Shown piece by piece: positions 10,905 through 19,475 of a stretch of DNA of 37,667 bases (position 1 is the first letter of the stretch; each line of letters begins with the position of its first letter). The stretch comes from Alkalicoccus daliensis (GTDB taxonomy: Bacteria > Bacillota > Bacilli > Bacillales > Salisediminibacteriaceae). The stretch spans positions 1 to 37,667 of the forward strand of contig NZ_FNIL01000020.1 of NCBI RefSeq assembly GCF_900103955.1, in the 5' to 3' direction. The translations under genes and the position numbers were made by a program. Under the pieces are notes generated by a model, which worked only from the letters and a program-made list of their open reading frames with translations, did no database searches and was not told where the DNA came from.

Positions 10905-11669
10905 ATGTTAATAGATACGCATGTACATTTAAATGCAGACCAGTTTGCAGAAGACAGTGCTGAAGTCATTGAACGGGCACGTGCTGCAGGCGTAGAAAAA
11001 ATGGTGGTTGTAGGATTCGACACAAAAACGATTAAGCTCGCGATGGAACTTGTGGAAGAGTACGAATTTTTATATGCAGCAGTCGGGTGGCATCCAGTGG
11101 ACGCGGTTGATTTTGATGAAGAAAAACTGGCCTGGCTGGAAGAACTGGCAGCCCACCCGAAGGTAGTTGCCATCGGAGAAACCGGGCTGGATTATCACTG
11201 GGAAAAATCTCCGCATGAGGTGCAGAAAGAAGCCTTCCGCAAGCAGATTGCGCTGGCGAAAAAAGTGAATCTGCCGGTAATTATTCATGACCGGGAAGCG
11301 CATGAGGACATTGTTCAGGTGCTGGAGGAAGAAAACGCTGCGGAAATCGGAGGAATTATGCACTGTTTCCAGGGAGATGAGAAAATAGCACAAAAATGCC
11401 TGGACATGAATTTTTATATTTCCTTCGGTGGACCGGTGACTTTTAAAAACGCGAAGCTGCCAAAAGAAGTAGCGAAAATAATTCCAGCCGACCGCCTGCT
11501 TGTTGAAACGGATGCACCTTATCTTGCACCGCATCCGTACCGCGGAAAGCGGAATGAGCCTGCGTACGTAAAGCTTGTGGCAGAGCAGCTGGCAGAGCTT
11601 CGCGGCATCACGTATGAAGAACTTGCTGACACCACTACCGCAAACGCAGTACGTTTATTCCAACTGTAA
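10905..11669 (+). CDS. tatD: TatD-family metal-dependent deoxyribonuclease (YabD)
   Basis: A 254-aa TIM-barrel metallohydrolase of the TatD/YcfH group, acting as a 3'-5' exonuclease or AP-type DNase in characterised members. Metal ligands are visible: HVHL near residue 6-9, the Glu in AIGETGLDYHW (about 92), His in PVIIHDREAHED (about 127), MHCFQGD (about 150) and Asp in VETDAPYLAPHPYRGKRNEP (about 202). The start follows AAGGGAGAG. Between metS and yabE it is in its conserved place. No clear terminator separates it from the first 3D-domain gene. Confidence 0.95.
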   Translation: MLIDTHVHLNADQFAEDSAEVIERARAAGVEKMVVVGFDTKTIKLAMELVEEYEFLYAAVGWHPVDAVDFDEEKLAWLEELAAHPKVVAIGETGLDYHWEKSPHEVQKEAFRKQIALAKKVNLPVIIHDREAHEDIVQVLEEENAAEIGGIMHCFQGDEKIAQKCLDMNFYISFGGPVTFKNAKLPKEVAKIIPADRLLVETDAPYLAPHPYRGKRNEPAYVKLVAEQLAELRGITYEELADTTTANAVRLFQL

Positions 11670-11768
11670 AATACTGCAGTAAATGGCGCTTCGTGTTTTT
11701 AATTATTTTATACGGGTATGTTACACAATACTTCTTTCTTTTTCACAATTAAAGAGAAGAAGCAAAGA

Positions 11769-11792
11769 GAAACCGATGGTAAATTTGGTTTC
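11769..11792 (+). other. Hairpin just upstream of the yabE1 ribosome binding site
   Basis: GAAACC (11769-11774) and GGTTTC (11787-11792) can pair directly before the Shine-Dalgarno AAAGGAGT (11793-11800). It may be a 5' stabilising element or chance. No promoter could be defined in the 140 bp between tatD and this gene. Confidence 0.3.
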
Positions 11793-11809
11793 AAAGGAGT
11801 GTATACAGC

Positions 11810-12394
11810 ATGTTCAGGAGAATGAAAGAAGCTTTTGCACAAAGGCAGAAGTCATTTCTAGTCTCCAGCGCAGGAATGGTACTCGTAGTTGGTTTGCTGG
11901 GAGTGGTCGTTTATGACACTGCAGGAAATGAAGACAGTACAGACGATGAACCGGTGCTTCTCGTAAGTTTAGAGGATACAGGAATAACAAGCGGGGAAAA
12001 CAATGCCTTAAATGGGGAAAATGCCCCGGAAGCGGCACCGGTAAATACAGAAACGGCAGATAATACTGCTGAAGAAACAAACACGGAAGAAAGTCCGGAA
12101 GCAGGAGAATGGGAATCATTTACTGCTACCGCTTATACCGCAAGCTGTGAAGGTTGTTCCGGTGTCACCCGCACGGGAATTGATCTGGAAGAAAATCCTG
12201 ATGCAAACGTAGTGGCAGTAGATCCGGATGTTATTCCGCTCGGTTCGACGGTGGAAGTCCGGGGTCACGGAGAATTTTTAGCAGCAGATACCGGCGGTGC
12301 AATTAATGGACAAAAAATCGATATTTTTATGCCGGAACGGGAAAATGCACTTTCTTTCGGCAGACAGGAAGTGGAAGTCAGAGTGATCGATTAA
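11810..12394 (+). CDS. Short YabE paralogue: membrane-anchored 3D-domain protein
   Basis: A 194-aa protein with one N-terminal membrane segment (about 17-36) that would place the rest outside, an acidic low-complexity linker (about 39-100, Glu/Asn/Thr-rich), and a C-terminal 3D domain (about 101-194) named for its conserved aspartates, seen in VDPDVIPLGS, AADTGGAI and KIDIFMP. The 3D domain is the double-psi-barrel catalytic unit of MltA and Rpf/Sps-like wall-lytic enzymes. Unlike YabE it has no DUF348 or G5 repeats. The domain is about three-quarters identical to that of the next gene, so this is a tandem duplicate that has lost, or never had, the middle modules. Likely role: peptidoglycan turnover at the cell surface. 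Confidence 0.88.
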   Translation: MFRRMKEAFAQRQKSFLVSSAGMVLVVGLLGVVVYDTAGNEDSTDDEPVLLVSLEDTGITSGENNALNGENAPEAAPVNTETADNTAEETNTEESPEAGEWESFTATAYTASCEGCSGVTRTGIDLEENPDANVVAVDPDVIPLGSTVEVRGHGEFLAADTGGAINGQKIDIFMPERENALSFGRQEVEVRVID

Positions 12395-12410
12395 AGCAAT
12401 AGAATTCTTT

Positions 12411-12474
12411 TGCACGCCCATTTGTAATCTAATCGTAATATTTTACGAAGATTACAGGTGCGGCGTGCATTTTT
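12411..12474 (+). terminator. Long nested terminator after the short YabE paralogue
   Basis: Three nested helices, TGCACGCC/GGCGTGCA, TGTAATCT/AGATTACA and CGTAA/TTACG, separated by small internal loops, precede five T. It insulates the two 3D-domain genes from one another. Confidence 0.85.
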
Positions 12475-12529
12475 CTATGTTCACGAAAAGAAAGAAGCTT
12501 ACTTTTTCAGAAATGAAAAGGGTATCTCG

Positions 12530-12558
12530 TTGACAACCCACAGAGCCGGGCGTATAAT
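12530..12558 (+). promoter_or_regulatory. Perfect consensus SigA promoter of yabE
   Basis: TTGACA (12530-12535) and TATAAT (12553-12558) are separated by exactly 17 bp. Transcription would start near 12565, giving a leader of about 20 nt before the ATG, only enough for the Shine-Dalgarno GGAGTGAGG. Confidence 0.9.
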
Positions 12559-12583
12559 TTCGGTCTTGAAGGAGTGAGGTCCA

Positions 12584-13948
12584 ATGAAAACAAGGATAAG
12601 AGAGGTTTTTGCACGTTTTCTGCAGAAGTCCGTCCTTACGACGAACATAGGAACAGCTATTATTTTGATGATGTTAGGAATTGTTGTGTACGATGTAACA
12701 AAAGCAGAAGTCATCATTTCGCACGAAGGAGAAATGATCAGTTTAGAAACGCATGCATCCACAGTAGAGGCAGTAATGGAAGAGCAGGATATTGAAGTTG
12801 CTTCCCATGATTACATAGCGCCTGCTCTGGACACACCAGTGGAAGATGAGATTTTAATAGAATATAAATCTGCACAGCAAGTGACAGTCTCTTTGGAAGG
12901 CGAAGAAGAGGAAATGTGGACTACAGTGGACACTGTAGATGAATTGATGGAGGAAATCTCTGTCGATGTTTCCCAGCACGATGCGGTGGAGCCTTCTTTG
13001 CATGCAGAAATTAAGGACGGCATAGAAATTTTTTATGAAAAAGCATTTCCAGTGACACTGGAAGCAGAAGGACAGGAAGAAGAGATCTGGACGGTTCCTG
13101 CTACAGTGGAAGAGATACTGGAAGAAGAAAATATAGAATTAAATGAGCTGGACAAGGTTATTCCTTCGGAAGATGAAGTAGTAACAGAAAGTACGGAAAT
13201 TGAACTTGTCCGCGTGGAAAAAGAAGAGGAGATCGAAGAAGAAACGGTAAATTTTAAGATTGTGACAAAAGAAGATGATTCTTTAGCGATCGGCAGAGAA
13301 GCAGTAGTGCAGCCCGGCACGGCGGGAAAAATCAAAAAGCATTATGAAGTAACCCTGGAAAATGGAGAAGAGGTTTCCAGAGAGCTTGTTTCTGAAGAAA
13401 TCGTGCAAAAGAGCAAAGATCAAATCGTCGCTGTAGGAACAAAAGAGCCAGTGCAGGTGGCAGCGGCAAGTACGGAAAAGAAACCAGCCTCTGAAGATTC
13501 GGAAGCTGCGGTTTCCAAAGAGAAAAACAATACAGCTTCAATAACAGCAGACGCAGAAGAAGCTGCGCCGCCGAAAGAAGCACAGAAGAAGAATACCACT
13601 GCAGAAACACAAAGCAGTGAAAACGAAGCAGAGAATAACGAACAAACGGAGAAAGAAGAAGAGTGGAAAACTTTTGCTGCTACGGCTTATACGGCAGACT
13701 GCAGTGGCTGTTCCGGGATAACGCAGACAGGAATGAACCTGAAAGCGAATCCGGACGCCCGCGTAGTGGCAGTTGATCCAGGCGTAATTCCGCTGGGGTC
13801 CCGAGTGGAAGTAAAAGGGCGGGGAGAATTTATCGCAGCAGATACCGGCGGAGCGGTAAACGGAAATAAAATTGATATATTTATGCCGAGCAGGGACAAA
13901 GCTTTGTCCTTCGGCAGCCGCTCTGTAGAAGTGCGAGTGATTGACTAA
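12584..13948 (+). CDS. yabE: YabE-like wall enzyme: DUF348 repeats, G5 and 3D domains
   Basis: A 454-aa resuscitation-factor-like wall protein. In order: N-terminal membrane anchor (about 21-40), three DUF348 (YabE-type) repeats at about 42-95, 100-150 and 155-205 with recurring EEEMWTTV/EEEIWTV cores, a G5 domain (about 210-285, ending VAVGTKEP), an acidic Ala/Glu/Lys/Thr linker (about 286-360) and a C-terminal 3D domain (about 361-454) with VDPGVIPLGS, AADTGGAV and KIDIFMP. The architecture equals B. subtilis YabE, in the conserved slot between tatD and rnmV. The 3D domain probably acts on peptidoglycan; G5 binds wall polymers. The strongly acidic extracellular part fits a salt-tolerant organism (inference). 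Confidence 0.95.
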   Translation: MKTRIREVFARFLQKSVLTTNIGTAIILMMLGIVVYDVTKAEVIISHEGEMISLETHASTVEAVMEEQDIEVASHDYIAPALDTPVEDEILIEYKSAQQVTVSLEGEEEEMWTTVDTVDELMEEISVDVSQHDAVEPSLHAEIKDGIEIFYEKAFPVTLEAEGQEEEIWTVPATVEEILEEENIELNELDKVIPSEDEVVTESTEIELVRVEKEEEIEEETVNFKIVTKEDDSLAIGREAVVQPGTAGKIKKHYEVTLENGEEVSRELVSEEIVQKSKDQIVAVGTKEPVQVAAASTEKKPASEDSEAAVSKEKNNTASITADAEEAAPPKEAQKKNTTAETQSSENEAENNEQTEKEEEWKTFAATAYTADCSGCSGITQTGMNLKANPDARVVAVDPGVIPLGSRVEVKGRGEFIAADTGGAVNGNKIDIFMPSRDKALSFGSRSVEVRVID

Positions 13949-13957
13949 TATAAGGAT

Positions 13958-14006
13958 AAAGGGCAGCTGAGAGAAGAATTCCTCTTCCCGGCTGCCCCTT
14001 TTTTTG
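13958..14006 (+). terminator. Terminator after yabE
   Basis: AAAGGGCAGC pairs with GCTGCCCCTTT, with an inner AGAAG/CTTC helix, followed by a run of T. It separates yabE from rnmV-ksgA. Confidence 0.88.
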
Positions 14007-14052
14007 TGTATGATGAGGGAAGGAAACTATTCGGGAAGGGGAACAGATTCTA

Positions 14053-15494
<1,442 letters not shown>

Positions 15495-15521
15495 AATCTC
15501 TTAAATTTGCGAATTAATTTG

Positions 15522-15550
15522 TTGACACGCTTTATCGACGTTGCTATAAT
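15522..15550 (+). promoter_or_regulatory. Upstream veg promoter (perfect SigA consensus)
   Basis: TTGACA (15522-15527), 17-bp spacer, TATAAT (15545-15550): a perfect consensus promoter preceded by an AT-rich stretch (TTAAATTTGCGAATTAATTT) that could serve as an UP element. Confidence 0.92.
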
Positions 15551-15561
15551 TTAAATTTTAT

Positions 15562-15590
15562 TTGACTTATTTCGCCTGCTGAAGTATAAT
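15562..15590 (+). promoter_or_regulatory. Downstream veg promoter
   Basis: TTGACT (15562-15567), 17-bp spacer, TATAAT (15585-15590). It lies exactly 40 bp after the upstream promoter and ends 23 bp before the veg ATG. Tandem promoters are also known for B. subtilis veg. Confidence 0.88.
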
Positions 15591-15613
15591 AGGTTTTAAG
15601 TGAGGTGTCGTCG

Positions 15614-15874
15614 ATGGCGAAGACGTTAGCGGAAATCAAGCAGGCATTAGAAGCAAATGTTGGCAAGAAAGTAACGATTCAGGCAAATGGCGGTCGAAAG
15701 AAAATGATTGAGCGGTCCGGACTTCTTGAAGGAATCTACCCTTCAGTATTCACGGTAAAGCTCGACAAAGACGAATATTCGATTGAGCGGTTGTCTTACA
15801 GCTACACGGACGTTTTAACTGAGACAGTTAAACTCTCTGTCCCAGGCGAGCCGTTAGAAGAAGCACAGCCTTAA
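15614..15874 (+). CDS. veg: Veg family protein
   Basis: An 86-aa member of the Veg family (DUF1021), which has an SH3-like fold. In B. subtilis veg is very strongly transcribed and its product has been tied to biofilm formation and spore germination. The conserved N-terminus [20 protein letters not shown] and the KGGRRK-like [12 protein letters not shown] are visible. ATG 15614 is chosen because AGTGAGGTG lies 6-8 bp upstream; a GTG at 15605 is part of that Shine-Dalgarno. Twin strong promoters precede it and a terminator follows, so it is a monocistronic, probably abundant product. Its retention here argues for a role outside sporulation. Confidence 0.96.
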   Translation: MAKTLAEIKQALEANVGKKVTIQANGGRKKMIERSGLLEGIYPSVFTVKLDKDEYSIERLSYSYTDVLTETVKLSVPGEPLEEAQP

Positions 15875-15887
15875 AATGATTCGGAAG

Positions 15888-15935
15888 AAAAGCTTGTCCA
15901 GAAGAGTAACTCTGGGCAAGCTTTTCTTTTTTTTA
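15888..15935 (+). terminator. Strong terminator after veg
   Basis: AAAAGCTTGTCCAGA pairs with TCTGGGCAAGCTTTT (15 bp, one G-T), loop of 8 nt, followed by CTTTTTTTT. It matches the strong promoters of the gene. Confidence 0.95.
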
Positions 15936-16670
15936 TTGCCTGGGAAATTATAAGTTACTATTTTTGTGGGTAATTTGCTAATTGATAAAAGAGAAGAGGG
16001 CAGGGGAGGCACTTATTTGCTAATAACAGATTCGAAGCTGCTAATGACAGATACATATGGGAAACTGCGTTGTTAAAATCAGATCCCACCCTTTTAGTAA
16101 CAGATACGCATACTAATAACAGAATACCCGCTGCTAAAAGCAGATAATTCGTCATCGTGTACAGATAACTGCTGCTAATGACAGAATAAGAGGACCTTAT
16201 CCATGCATAAATGGCATACTGAATTTTTTCATGATGAGTCTATCGAATGAAAATGCAAATATAGAACTTTTGTGGTTTGAAGCTGGAATATATGCGGGAC
16301 TGTAGAAACAAAAGACATTCACTAACACCTATGCTTACATATGAATTGCCGTGAACAAGCTTCCCAGCTCGTACTTCCAGAGGCTGTGTGCTTTTTTACC
16401 GCCGAAAACCTATGCGCAGCCGACCAAATGATCTAAAAGGCATCTTCACGCCCTTTATGCAGATGACTGCTGATCGGGCGGAACCCTGCTTATGCCAAGG
16501 GTCAGCGGAAGGAATTCCCCGCGGCAAGCGAAGAAAAAGGAGCCGCAGGCGTACCTTCCTCCTAATAACACCAGGCTTTAAAAGAGCTTTTCTTAAAAAC
16601 ACCCTGTTAATTGGATATTCTTTTTCCTAGAAACTAATGATAGAATAGCGGAAGCGATGAATTAGTAAAG
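15936..16670. other. Gap between veg and ispE (place of sspF)
   Basis: About 735 bp without a supported gene. The left half (16017-16186) is a degenerate repeat array described separately. The right half contains GC-rich stretches such as CCCCGCGGC (16517-16525) and AGCCGCAGGCGTACCTTCC (about 16541-16559), the latter resembling CCGCAGGCGTGCC at 128-140, so dispersed repeats are probably present. An 80-codon open frame at 16388 is Arg-rich, lacks a ribosome binding site and is not SspF-like. Confidence 0.6.
16017..16186 (+). repeat. Degenerate repeat array, consensus CTGCTAATGACAGATA, period about 20 bp
   Basis: Units with the pattern (T/C)TGCTAATRACAGAT(A) start near 16017, 16037, 16069, 16091, 16110, 16130, 16151 and 16170. 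Most are 19-22 bp apart, with one about 32 bp spacing. The core CTAATnACAGA or its variants CTAAAAGCAGAT and TTAGTAACAGAT recurs. It is not a CRISPR: units diverge and are almost contiguous. An earlier partial unit (TTTGCTAATTGATAA, 15973) may mark the left edge. Confidence 0.75.
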
Positions 16671-16682
16671 AAGGTGACGAGG

Positions 16683-17552
16683 TTGAAAAGTTTGACTGTG
16701 AAAGCGCCGGCGAAGATTAACTTAACGCTGGATGTATTAAATAAAAGAAATGATGGCTATCATGAAGTAGAGATGATAATGACTACCGTAGACCTCGCAG
16801 ACCGTGTTCATTTAACCAAGCTGGAAACACGTGCGATCCGTGTGGAAACTAATCATGGAATGCTTCCTACAGATGCCTCTAATCTGGCCTGGCAGGCGGC
16901 GAAGATTCTACAGTCCCGTTATGCACCGGAAGCGGGAGTTTCTATATTTATTGATAAGGTCATTCCGATGTCTGCAGGACTGGCAGGAGGAAGCACAGAT
17001 GCAGCTGCCGTACTTCGGGGGCTGAATAAAATGTGGGAACTGGATCTGTCGATTGAAACACTTGCTGATATTGGAGCTGAAATCGGCTCGGACGTGCCGT
17101 TCTGTGTTTACGGCGGGACAGCTGTAGCGAGGGGGCGCGGAGAAAAATTAACCTTTCTGCCTGCACCACCCCCATGCTGGGTAGTGCTTGCAAAGCCGCG
17201 GGCAGGAGTTTCTACAAAGGATATTTATGCAAGGCTGCAGCTGGAGACGATGAAGCATCCTGACACTGCGGGAATGATCCAGGCAATTGAAGCAAAAGAT
17301 TTTGACGGCATCTGTGCACGGCTGGAAAATGTGATGGAAAAAGCTACATTTGCATTGGCACCGGAAGTAAAAGTTATTAAAAATCGCTTAGAGCAGTACG
17401 GCTCTGAAGGAACGGTCATGAGCGGAAGCGGTCCCACTGTATTTGCTCTTTCAAAGAACCAGTCTAAAGCAGAGCGGCTTTATAACGGATTGAAAGGATT
17501 TATGGAAGAGGTACATGTAGTAAGGTTAATAGGAACGAAGCATTTTACCTAG
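16683..17552 (+). CDS. ispE: 4-diphosphocytidyl-2-C-methyl-D-erythritol kinase
   Basis: GHMP-fold kinase of the MEP isoprenoid pathway, phosphorylating the 2-hydroxyl of CDP-ME. Visible motifs are [12 protein letters not shown] with the catalytic Lys/Asp environment at the N-terminus, the GHMP phosphate loop [15 protein letters not shown] (about 94-108), [15 protein letters not shown] (about 137-151) and [12 protein letters not shown] near the C-terminus. TTG 16683 gives 289 aa, the B. subtilis length, with AAGGTGA 5 bp upstream; a GTG at 16674 lies within that Shine-Dalgarno. In sporulating relatives sspF sits just upstream; here that place is repeat-rich non-coding DNA. Confidence 0.95.
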   Translation: MKSLTVKAPAKINLTLDVLNKRNDGYHEVEMIMTTVDLADRVHLTKLETRAIRVETNHGMLPTDASNLAWQAAKILQSRYAPEAGVSIFIDKVIPMSAGLAGGSTDAAAVLRGLNKMWELDLSIETLADIGAEIGSDVPFCVYGGTAVARGRGEKLTFLPAPPPCWVVLAKPRAGVSTKDIYARLQLETMKHPDTAGMIQAIEAKDFDGICARLENVMEKATFALAPEVKVIKNRLEQYGSEGTVMSGSGPTVFALSKNQSKAERLYNGLKGFMEEVHVVRLIGTKHFT

Positions 17553-17676
17553 TCCTTTCAGTTTCGCCGCTTCTTCATACTTGGCTTATGCAGGAGCTTT
17601 CGAACTTCTTTTACAGGATTGTCTGTACCAGCTGTCACTGCCTGCTTATTATTAAACTTTATCAAAAAAAGAAATC

Positions 17677-17722
17677 TTGTGAAATCCGTACAAAAATGAT
17701 ATATTACATGTTGAATATTCGG
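17677..17722 (+). promoter_or_regulatory. purR promoter with possible PurR operator
   Basis: TTGTGA (17677-17682), 17-bp spacer, TATATT (17700-17705). Two CCGNAC/CCGAAT-like sequences in opposite orientation flank the -10: CCGTACAAAAAT on the plus strand (17686-17697) and CCCGAATATTC on the minus strand (17722-17712). These resemble PurBoxes (CCGAACAAT-like), which PurR binds as inverted pairs. The promoter is fairly clear; autoregulation by PurR is inferred. Confidence 0.5.
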
Positions 17723-17742
17723 GTTTTACAGGAGGTGCCAGA

Positions 17743-18558
17743 ATGAAGTATCGTCGGAGCGGTCGATTAGTAGATATGACGGAATATTTACTGCGACATC
17801 CCCATCAGTCAGTTTCGCTGACATTTTTTTCGGAAAAGTATAATTCAGCAAAATCTTCCATAAGTGAAGATATCGGCATCATAAAAGAAGTATTTGAGCA
17901 AAAAGGAATTGGCAGACTTGCCACCTCTGCCGGAGTCAGCGGGGGAGTCATCTTCGTTCCAACGATTGACGATAAAGAAGCATTGGATACAGTACACAGT
18001 ATCTGTGAACAACTAAAGGATCCTTCCCGTCTGCTTCCGGGAGGCTATCTGTATATGATGGATATTATCGGCGATCCGGAACGGATGCAGCTGATGGGCA
18101 GAATTTTTGCTTCCTACTTTAAAGATGCACAGGTAGATGTAGTGATGACAATGGCAACGAAAGGAATACCGCTTGCCTATGCGGTTGCTTCCCATCTGAA
18201 TGTACCGGTCAGTATTGTTCGTCATGAACAGAGAGTGACAGAGGGCTCCATTGTAAGTATTAATTACGTGTCCGGATCCTCCCAGCGCATTCAGACGATG
18301 TCCCTTTCCAAACGAAGTCTGCAGTCGGGCGCGAGAGTCCTGATTATTGATGACTTTATGAAAGCAGGCGGTACGATCCGCGGAATGATGGATCTGTCAG
18401 AAGAATTTCAGGCGACCGTAGTAGGAGCTGGAGTTTTGATGGAAGCAATGCATGATAAAGAAAAACTTGTAGATAATTATGTTTCACTGACAAAGCTGTT
18501 CGGCGTTGATGCAAAAGATAAAAAGATCCATGTAGAAAAAGGAAATATGTTCCCGTAA
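17743..18558 (+). CDS. purR: Purine operon repressor PurR
   Basis: Transcriptional repressor of purine synthesis and transport genes in Bacilli, relieved by PRPP. The 271-aa protein has an N-terminal winged helix (RRSGRLVDMTEYLLRHPHQ...SAKSSISEDIGIIK, residues 4-50) and a C-terminal phosphoribosyltransferase-like domain carrying the PRPP motif VLIIDDFMKAGGTI (about 200-213) plus the INYVSGSSQRIQTMSLSKRS segment that contacts DNA and effector. It is about 14 residues shorter than B. subtilis PurR at the C-terminus. The start follows CAGGAGGTG. The usual partner yabJ (ridA) is absent downstream; instead a terminator and about 0.9 kb of non-coding repeats follow. Confidence 0.97.
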   Translation: MKYRRSGRLVDMTEYLLRHPHQSVSLTFFSEKYNSAKSSISEDIGIIKEVFEQKGIGRLATSAGVSGGVIFVPTIDDKEALDTVHSICEQLKDPSRLLPGGYLYMMDIIGDPERMQLMGRIFASYFKDAQVDVVMTMATKGIPLAYAVASHLNVPVSIVRHEQRVTEGSIVSINYVSGSSQRIQTMSLSKRSLQSGARVLIIDDFMKAGGTIRGMMDLSEEFQATVVGAGVLMEAMHDKEKLVDNYVSLTKLFGVDAKDKKIHVEKGNMFP

Positions 18559-18590
18559 AGCAAAAATTGACTATCCACCCGGGAAATACG

Positions 18591-18622
18591 AAAACTGCTT
18601 GCTAATTAGGAGCAGTTTTTCA
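18591..18622 (+). terminator. Terminator after purR (first copy of a 30-bp direct repeat)
   Basis: AAAACTGCT and AGCAGTTTT form a 9-bp stem followed by T. The whole 30-bp hairpin sequence recurs without change at 19162-19191. Confidence 0.8.
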
Positions 18623-19403
18623 GGTTGTTGAAAAAGTACTTTTTTTGTATAAGTATACGATTTTATGCTTTTGTCTCCGAAGTGTCGCTTTCCGGAGGGA
18701 ACTCTCTCAGCTAACCTGCCATCTTAAAAGAGGAGCATGGCTTCACACAGCCAAATCACTGGAAAGCAAAGAGCTCTTTCCAGTGATTTCAAGATCATTG
18801 GCTGGTTTCGCGCATGCTTACTATATCTTCCCAGTAAGAACGCCTGGGAAGATATAAGAATCGTTCAAATCCTCCAGGAGTCGACTCTTCTGCGACTGCA
18901 GCATAATTAAGGGAGGCAATGGTTTTTATACGAAACCGCAGAGATACGAACACTTTTTCTTCGGAAATAACTTTTCTCCATAGCGCCCGGCGGGGACGCC
19001 TGTGGGATTCAAGCGCAGTCTGAAGATCCTTTCTTCTGCCCCGTGGGCTGAAGAAATAGCTGAAGACCAGCCCCACGGCAAGTTTCCGCCGGAAAGCGGA
19101 GGAGAACCTAGACACAGCAAATCATAAATATACATAATTTCATACTTTATAAACACTCTGGAAAACTGCTTGCTAATTAGGAGCAGTTTTTTGCTTGTTT
19201 TAAAACAAGCTGCTGAGGAAGTATTTTCTGTATCGGTGTACCTTTTTTCTCCAGCCGCTCCCCTGCGGCTGCGCTGTGAATAAATGAGGCCGCAGTAATG
19301 ATGCGAAAAAATAAGGAGATAAACAGCTTCTTCTATAAATACACTTCATCGGCGCAGCGTCCGGCGGTAAACAGGCTGTTTTTAATTTTTTTAAAATAAA
19401 AAA
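18623..19403. repeat. Repeat-rich non-coding gap between purR and spoVG
   Basis: No gene is supported here. The stretch contains GC-rich palindromic elements: CTTTCCGGAGGGAACT near 18690, GCCCGGCGGGGACGCC near 18987, GCCCCGTGGGCT (about 19039) facing AGCCCCACGGC (about 19070), and CCGCCGGAAAGCGG (about 19087). Such CTTTCCGGnGGG/GCGGGGACGCC modules resemble the dispersed intergenic repeats common in Bacillaceae. An exact second copy of the purR terminator lies at 19162-19191, followed by an 18-bp perfect palindrome, GCTTGTTTTAAAACAAGC (19193-19210). Further GC-rich hairpins (CCGCTCCCCTGCGG, about 19257) follow. Confidence 0.65.
19162..19191 (+). repeat. Second copy of the 30-bp purR terminator hairpin
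   Basis: Identical over 30 bp to 18591-18620 and followed again by T. The flank after each copy is also related (GTTGTTGAAAAAGTACTTTTT against GCTGCTGAGGAAGTATTTTC), so a longer, diverged duplication may exist. Confidence 0.85.
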
Positions 19404-19430
19404 AGGAATTTGGTAATTGTTTGTAGAAAA
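19404..19430 (+). promoter_or_regulatory. SigH-like promoter of spoVG
   Basis: AGGAATT (19404-19410) and GAAAA (19426-19430) are spaced 15 bp apart (14 if the -35 is read as AGGAATTT) and match the SigH pattern (AGGAnTT ... GAAT) used by B. subtilis spoVG. The -10 is one base off. No SigA promoter is evident, which favours this reading. Confidence 0.5.
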
Positions 19431-19475
19431 GAGTGAGTGGACAAATATAATTTCAGAAAAAAGGTGGTGGGAGAC

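Noticed and set aside
15958-16155. 65-codon minus-strand open frame with Leu-rich repeats
   Set aside because: It is a translation of the degenerate DNA repeat array and has no ribosome binding site.
16017-16186. CRISPR array
   Set aside because: Units are short, diverged and almost without spacers; no cas gene is in the window.
16388-16630. 80-codon Arg-rich open frame before ispE, considered as an sspF remnant
   Set aside because: No similarity to small acid-soluble spore proteins and no translation signal.
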